The translations under genes were made by a program, and so were the position numbers. Below are positions 61,423 through 64,000 of a stretch of DNA of 64,000 bases, one piece after another. Source of the stretch: JAGPCK01 sp041675505 (GTDB taxonomy: Bacteria > Bacteroidota > Bacteroidia > UKL13-3); NCBI GenBank assembly GCA_041675505.1, contig JBAYTR010000016.1, forward strand, positions 23,866 through 87,865. Direction: 5' to 3'. The stretch's first letter is position 1. Every line of letters begins with the position of its first letter. Below the pieces are notes generated by a model, which saw only the letters and a list, made by a program, of their open reading frames with translations, had not been told where the DNA came from and did no database searches.

Positions 61423-62349
61423 TTAACCTGCCTGTTCTATATCGTAGGTGGTTAACGTACGGAACTGTTGTATGCGGTTGTAGATATCGCTTTGCGACAG
61501 TTCTTTCAAACGCTCGGTTCCAAACTTCTCTACACAAAAAGAAGCCATGGTAGAGCCGTACATAATCGCACGCTTCATGTTTTCGAAAGAGATGTCGCCT
61601 GTTTTTGCAAGGTAACCTATAAAGCCACCGGCAAAAGTATCTCCGGCACCTGTCGGGTCAAATACTTCTTCTAACGGTAAGGCCGGTGCAAAAAACACTT
61701 CATTCTCGCCAAACAGCAGCGCACCGTGCTCACCTTTTTTAATGATAAGGGTGCTGGGTCCCATTTTGCGAATGATGGCAGCAGCCTTCACCAGTGAATA
61801 TTCGCCTGAGAGTTGGCGGGCTTCTTCGTCATTAATGGTTAATACATCCACCATAGAAAGCGTTTTACGCAAATCGTCCATGGCAATTTCCATCCAGAAA
61901 TTCATGGTATCCATTACAATAAGTCGGGGCCTGCGGTGCATGCGCTCAATTACGGTTTGCTGCACTTTAGGAGTAAGGTTACCCAGCATCAAAAAATCAG
62001 CACCCTGGTATGTACCCGGAATAACTGGGTCAAAATCGCCCAAAACGTTCAATTCTGTTACCAGCGTATCACGACTATTCATGTCGTTGTGGTACTTGCC
62101 ACTCCAAAAGAAGCTTTTCTGACCTTCTTTTATCTGCAAGCCCTCAGTGTTTACGCCTCTTTTCTTAAAATCAGCTATATCTTCCTTCGGAAAATCGTCT
62201 CCTACCACAGCAACCAGATTAATGTCTTTGGAAAAGTAAGAGGCGGCAATAGAAATATACGTGGCGGCACCCCCAACTATCTTGTCGGTTTTACCAAAAG
62301 GGGTCTCAATGGCGTCAAAGGCAACACTGCCTACTACTAATAAACTCAT
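61423..62349 (-). CDS. PfkB family carbohydrate kinase
   Basis: 308 residues. N-terminal GSVAFDAIETPFGKTDKIVGGAATYISIAASYF (substrate side with the GG hinge), a lid region KSFFWSGKYHNDMNSRDTL, and the C-terminal PfkB signature DPTGAGDTFAGGFIGYLA with the catalytic Asp and anion hole. Phosphorylates a sugar or nucleoside with ATP. The GKTDKIVGGAATY start is like proteins annotated as sugar or adenosine kinases in Bacteroidota; substrate unassigned. Single gene, convergent with the membrane protein gene and divergent from tRNA-Asn. Confidence 0.92.
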   Translation of the reverse strand: MSLLVVGSVAFDAIETPFGKTDKIVGGAATYISIAASYFSKDINLVAVVGDDFPKEDIADFKKRGVNTEGLQIKEGQKSFFWSGKYHNDMNSRDTLVTELNVLGDFDPVIPGTYQGADFLMLGNLTPKVQQTVIERMHRRPRLIVMDTMNFWMEIAMDDLRKTLSMVDVLTINDEEARQLSGEYSLVKAAAIIRKMGPSTLIIKKGEHGALLFGENEVFFAPALPLEEVFDPTGAGDTFAGGFIGYLAKTGDISFENMKRAIMYGSTMASFCVEKFGTERLKELSQSDIYNRIQQFRTLTTYDIEQAG

Positions 62350-62406
62350 GGTTACTGCTGAATTAGATTGAATTATAAATTAATTTAAAAAAAATGTCTG
62401 CAAATA

Positions 62407-62437
62407 TTGCGCTTTTAAACGGGTTAAGCTAATATTG
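62407..62437 (+). promoter_or_regulatory. Promoter of tRNA-Asn
   Basis: TTG (62407-62409), 20-bp spacer, TAATATTG (62430-62437; one mismatch to TAnnTTTG), 20 bp before the tRNA. Confidence 0.6.
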
Positions 62438-62457
62438 CACTCCTTTTAGGGAAAAAT

Positions 62458-62531
62458 TCCTCGATAGCTCAGCTGGTTAGAGCACATGACTGTTAATCAT
62501 GGGGTCCCTGGTTCGAGTCCAGGTCGGGGAG
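62458..62531 (+). tRNA. tRNA-Asn (anticodon GTT)
   Basis: A complete cloverleaf: acceptor TCCTCGA/TCGGGGA, D-arm AGCTCAGCTGGTTAGAGCA, anticodon stem CATGA/TCATG with loop CTGTTAA (GTT at 62492-62494), T-arm CCTGG/CCAGG with TTCGAGT, discriminator G. CCA is not encoded (GCAAG follows). Its last 12 bases recur at 62894-62905. Confidence 0.97.
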
Positions 62532-62636
62532 CAAGAAGCCACCCAACGTCAGGGTGGCTTTTTTATTTGATAGTTTTGGAATTTTGTGTGTACATTATCT
62601 ATTCTGAAAAACTTGACCGCTACTACATCGGTACAA
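62520..62636 (+). repeat. Direct repeat copy A (tRNA-Asn 3' end, terminator, GIY-YIG start)
   Basis: 117 bp identical except for 4 bases to 62894-63010, offset 374 bp. It holds the last 12 nt of tRNA-Asn, the terminator hairpin and the first about 20 codons of the GIY-YIG gene; weaker likeness runs about 40 bp further. Confidence 0.92.
62536..62560 (+). terminator. Intrinsic terminator of tRNA-Asn
   Basis: Stem AAGCCACCC/GGGTGGCTT (9 bp, 62536-62544 with 62552-62560), loop AACGTCA, then TTTTATTTG. The same hairpin recurs at 62910-62934 with loop ATTGTCA. Confidence 0.85.
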
Positions 62637-62866
62637 GCGATTCCTTTGAAAAACGATTTAATGAGCACAATAATGCAGCATACTTACATTCCTTTACATC
62701 AAAAGGTGTACCTTGGACCAAATATCTTGTTATCGATGGCCTTTCTTCAAAACAAGCTTTTGCCATTGAACAGCATATCAAAAAAATGAAATCAAGAAAA
62801 TACATGGAAAACCTCAAACTGTATCCTGAAATGATTATTAACTTAAAAGAAAAATTTTATAGCTAA
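62576..62866 (+). CDS. GIY-YIG nuclease family protein
   Basis: 96 residues: EFCVYIIYSEKLDRYYIGTSDSF gives the GIY (VYI) and YIG (YYIG) strands, with the catalytic Arg in EKRFNEH and the metal-binding Glu in FAIEQHIKKMKS. These small stand-alone proteins relate to UvrC and homing-enzyme nuclease domains. The frame is open back through the tRNA to 62486, but translation from there is implausible. The likeliest start is the TTG at 62576 (or GTG at 62588); no ATG is available. Lies directly behind the tRNA-Asn terminator. Its beginning is duplicated at 62950. Confidence 0.82.
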   Translation: MEFCVYIIYSEKLDRYYIGTSDSFEKRFNEHNNAAYLHSFTSKGVPWTKYLVIDGLSSKQAFAIEQHIKKMKSRKYMENLKLYPEMIINLKEKFYS

Positions 62867-62875
62867 CCGGTTCGA

Positions 62876-62893
62876 CCCCGATAGCTATCGGGG
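62876..62893. repeat. 18-bp palindrome in the duplicated tRNA tail
   Basis: CCCCGATAGCTATCGGGG, an exact palindrome. It is preceded by GGTTCGA (62869-62875), equal to the tRNA T-loop stretch at 62510-62516, and followed by the tRNA acceptor end (62894 on). It seems to replace the tRNA bases GTC between T-loop and 3' T-stem. Confidence 0.85.
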
Positions 62894-63010
62894 CAGGTCG
62901 GGGAGCAAGAAGCCACCCATTGTCAGGGTGGCTTTTTTATTTGATAGTTTTGGAATTTTGTGTGTACATTATTTATTCTGAAAAACTTGACCGATACTAC
63001 ATCGGTACAA
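62894..63010 (+). repeat. Direct repeat copy B
   Basis: Matches 62520-62636 with 4 mismatches: tRNA-Asn 3' end, terminator hairpin (62910-62934) and start of a GIY-YIG frame, without any tRNA body in front. Confidence 0.92.
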
Positions 63011-63039
63011 ATGATTTGTTTGATAAGCGCCTAAAGTAA
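62950..63039 (+). pseudogene. GIY-YIG nuclease remnant
   Basis: From TTG 62950 the frame reads EFCVYIIYSEKLDRYYIGTN then DLFDKRLK and stops at TAA (63037-63039), where the intact copy has a Glu codon before His (FNEHNN). Reading past the stop gives HKQ and then unrelated residues to a TGA near the start of the next gene, so the C-terminal two thirds, with the metal-binding Glu, is gone. Confidence 0.85.
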
Positions 63040-63070
63040 CACAAACAGCTTTTTTATTTGATCAAAAATT

Positions 63071-63373
63071 ATGTTTTACCTCTACATCTTATTTTCTGAA
63101 AAAGCCCAAAGGCACTACATAGGCCATGCGGAAAATCCCGAGGAAAGGCTTGCTCAACACAACACTAACCCAGATGAAAAGTACACGGGCAAGTTCTCTG
63201 ATTGGAAAATGGTGGCCCTTTTTGAAGCTACGCCAACAAAAGAGGAAACCGTAACCATTGAAAAATTCATTAAAAAACAAAAGGGTAAAAAACTTCTCCT
63301 TAAACTTATTGACCCGCAATTTGTACCCACAGGTAGCTTAGCGTCTTTGAAAAGAGTTGTGAAAGAATCCTAG
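63071..63373 (+). CDS. GIY-YIG nuclease family protein (divergent second intact copy)
   Basis: 100 residues with a proper ATG. MFYLYILFSEKAQRHYIGHAEN carries the GIY/YIG strands; the Arg is in EERLAQHNT, the Glu in VTIEKFIKKQKGKKLL. It is clearly related to but well diverged from the gene at 62576 and not part of the direct repeat. It follows the remnant by 31 bp. Probably an independent member of the same family that joined or founded the array; role unknown, candidates being a solo selfish nuclease or a DNA-repair accessory. Confidence 0.87.
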   Translation: MFYLYILFSEKAQRHYIGHAENPEERLAQHNTNPDEKYTGKFSDWKMVALFEATPTKEETVTIEKFIKKQKGKKLLLKLIDPQFVPTGSLASLKRVVKES

Positions 63374-63407
63374 ACACAATTTAGCGAGTGAGATAAATTT
63401 TACACTA

Positions 63408-63854
63408 CTACTCCATGACTCTTACCTGCATTTTAGCAAACATATTTTTATGTCTTAATAAGAAAAATGTCGAATAAGATAAAAGTAAAAATGCTGTTAA
63501 ACTAAATATTGTTCCAATCCACAATCCCCATAGTGCTCCATTCAGATTTATTATAGTTGGAAAGAGAATAAGAACAGAAGTAATAATACAATCAATTCTG
63601 GAGTATACTGAAATCTCTTTATTTTTTCTAAGTAATCTCGATTTGATAAAACCCAGTGTTAGTGCTGTTGGAAAAAGATAAAGTGGTATTGCAATAATTG
63701 CTAATCCTGCACTTCTGTCATTCCCCCACGGAAAGAAATCAATAAACGAAGAATACAAAACAAAAGAAGAAAAAGCTACTGTTAAGCAAATCAAATTGGC
63801 AATAATCAAGAATGGGAACCGCATATTAATTCGATTTAGTGTCTTATTGTGCAT
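63408..63854 (-). CDS. Membrane protein of unknown function
   Basis: 148 residues with about four hydrophobic segments (FLIIANLICLTVAFSSFVLY, LAIIAIPLYLFPTALTLGFI, IITSVLILFPTIINL, LWIGTIFSLTAFLLLSYSTF). No family recognised. Codons are more A/T-rich than the core genes. Start ATG at 63854; a second Met 10 codons on (MRFPFLI) is an alternative. It stands alone between the GIY-YIG array and the window edge. Confidence 0.65.
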   Translation of the reverse strand: MHNKTLNRINMRFPFLIIANLICLTVAFSSFVLYSSFIDFFPWGNDRSAGLAIIAIPLYLFPTALTLGFIKSRLLRKNKEISVYSRIDCIITSVLILFPTIINLNGALWGLWIGTIFSLTAFLLLSYSTFFLLRHKNMFAKMQVRVME

Positions 63855-64000
63855 CTGTCACACTCGCGCGCGTTTGCAACCATTAGTGTTCGAAACCTTA
63901 TGTTGAATCCCAAAGGTATGTTGCTTTATCAGGGTTTCCCCCGCATAAGATCACGATTTCTTTCATTAACATATTATCTAACTGTATTTCAAAACGGAGC
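63855..64000. other. Non-coding right edge
   Basis: No ORF, RNA or strong hairpin was seen. A short CACTCGCGCGCG stretch and CAGGGTTTCCCCCGCATAAGA are the only marked motifs; the latter weakly recalls the repeat at 53536 but cannot be called a copy. Confidence 0.5.

Noticed and set aside
63934..63960. Third copy of the 46-bp hairpin repeat at the right edge
   Set aside because: Only CAGGGTTT and CCCGCATAA-like pieces match, in a different order and without arms.
1..64000. CRISPR array, prophage, integrase, transposase or rRNA operon
   Set aside because: None was found: no regularly spaced repeats, no phage structural genes, and no DDE or tyrosine recombinase motifs.

Overview
The window is a stretch of a Bacteroidota chromosome of moderately low GC. 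The evidence is four proteins with type IX secretion system (T9SS) type A sorting tails plus one with a type B ('gliding') tail, promoters of the Bacteroidota form TTG/TTTG-N19/20-TAnnTTTG, a single-chain glycine--tRNA ligase of the alpha2 type, a DhnA-type class I aldolase, a GH3-family protein and a 2TM-domain protein. The family cannot be fixed from the sequence. The gene set is mostly housekeeping with small accessory pockets. No phage, plasmid, transposase or CRISPR was seen.

Layout. 1-3 kb: korA (cut by the window edge) and korB, with a four-helix-bundle (23S-IVS type) ORF wedged between them and flanked by inverted repeats. 3-5.6 kb: secreted T9SS protein. 5.7-8.4 kb: two double-domain FKBP prolyl isomerases and a DHH phosphoesterase. 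8.5-11.8 kb: ndk, then rpsO-pnp on the other strand. 11.8-17.4 kb: radical SAM protein, two small T9SS proteins in an overlapping pair, accD, fructose-bisphosphate aldolase, GNAT. 17.4-19.7 kb: large T9SS protein resembling a degenerate C25 peptidase, then tRNA-Leu(CAG). 19.7-27.3 kb: glycosyltransferases, DedA, aroE, an outer-membrane-like protein, GNAT, a PAS histidine kinase. 27.4-31.9 kb: a 1503-residue T9SS type B protein. 32-39.4 kb: radical SAM/SPASM, radA, polyprenyl synthase, GH3 protein, glyS.

39.5-46.1 kb is a clear stress-type operon: MarR regulator, secreted YceI, a pirin with an export-like leader, cytoplasmic YceI, second pirin, DsbA/FrnE-like oxidoreductase, OsmC, a Fer4_19-CDGSH iron-sulfur fusion, an NADPH:FMN/quinone reductase and a DODA-type extradiol dioxygenase. 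An 18-bp perfect palindrome sits over the expected -33 region and is the likely MarR operator. The content suggests defence against quinones, electrophiles or peroxides. Next (46.2-53.5 kb) is an inorganic carbon uptake module: DabA, DabB, a SulP anion transporter with STAS domain, and a DUF2490-like outer membrane protein.

53.5-62.4 kb: a lipoprotein gene bracketed by two copies of a 46-bp hairpin repeat, fhs, a methyltransferase, rnhB, an enoyl-CoA hydratase, ComEC and a PfkB kinase. The last 1.5 kb holds tRNA-Asn followed by three GIY-YIG nuclease modules (one intact, one nonsense remnant, one divergent intact). The end of the tRNA, its terminator and the start of the nuclease are repeated 374 bp downstream, with an 18-bp palindrome in the repeated tRNA tail. 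This tRNA-tail/GIY-YIG array is the most likely undescribed element here.
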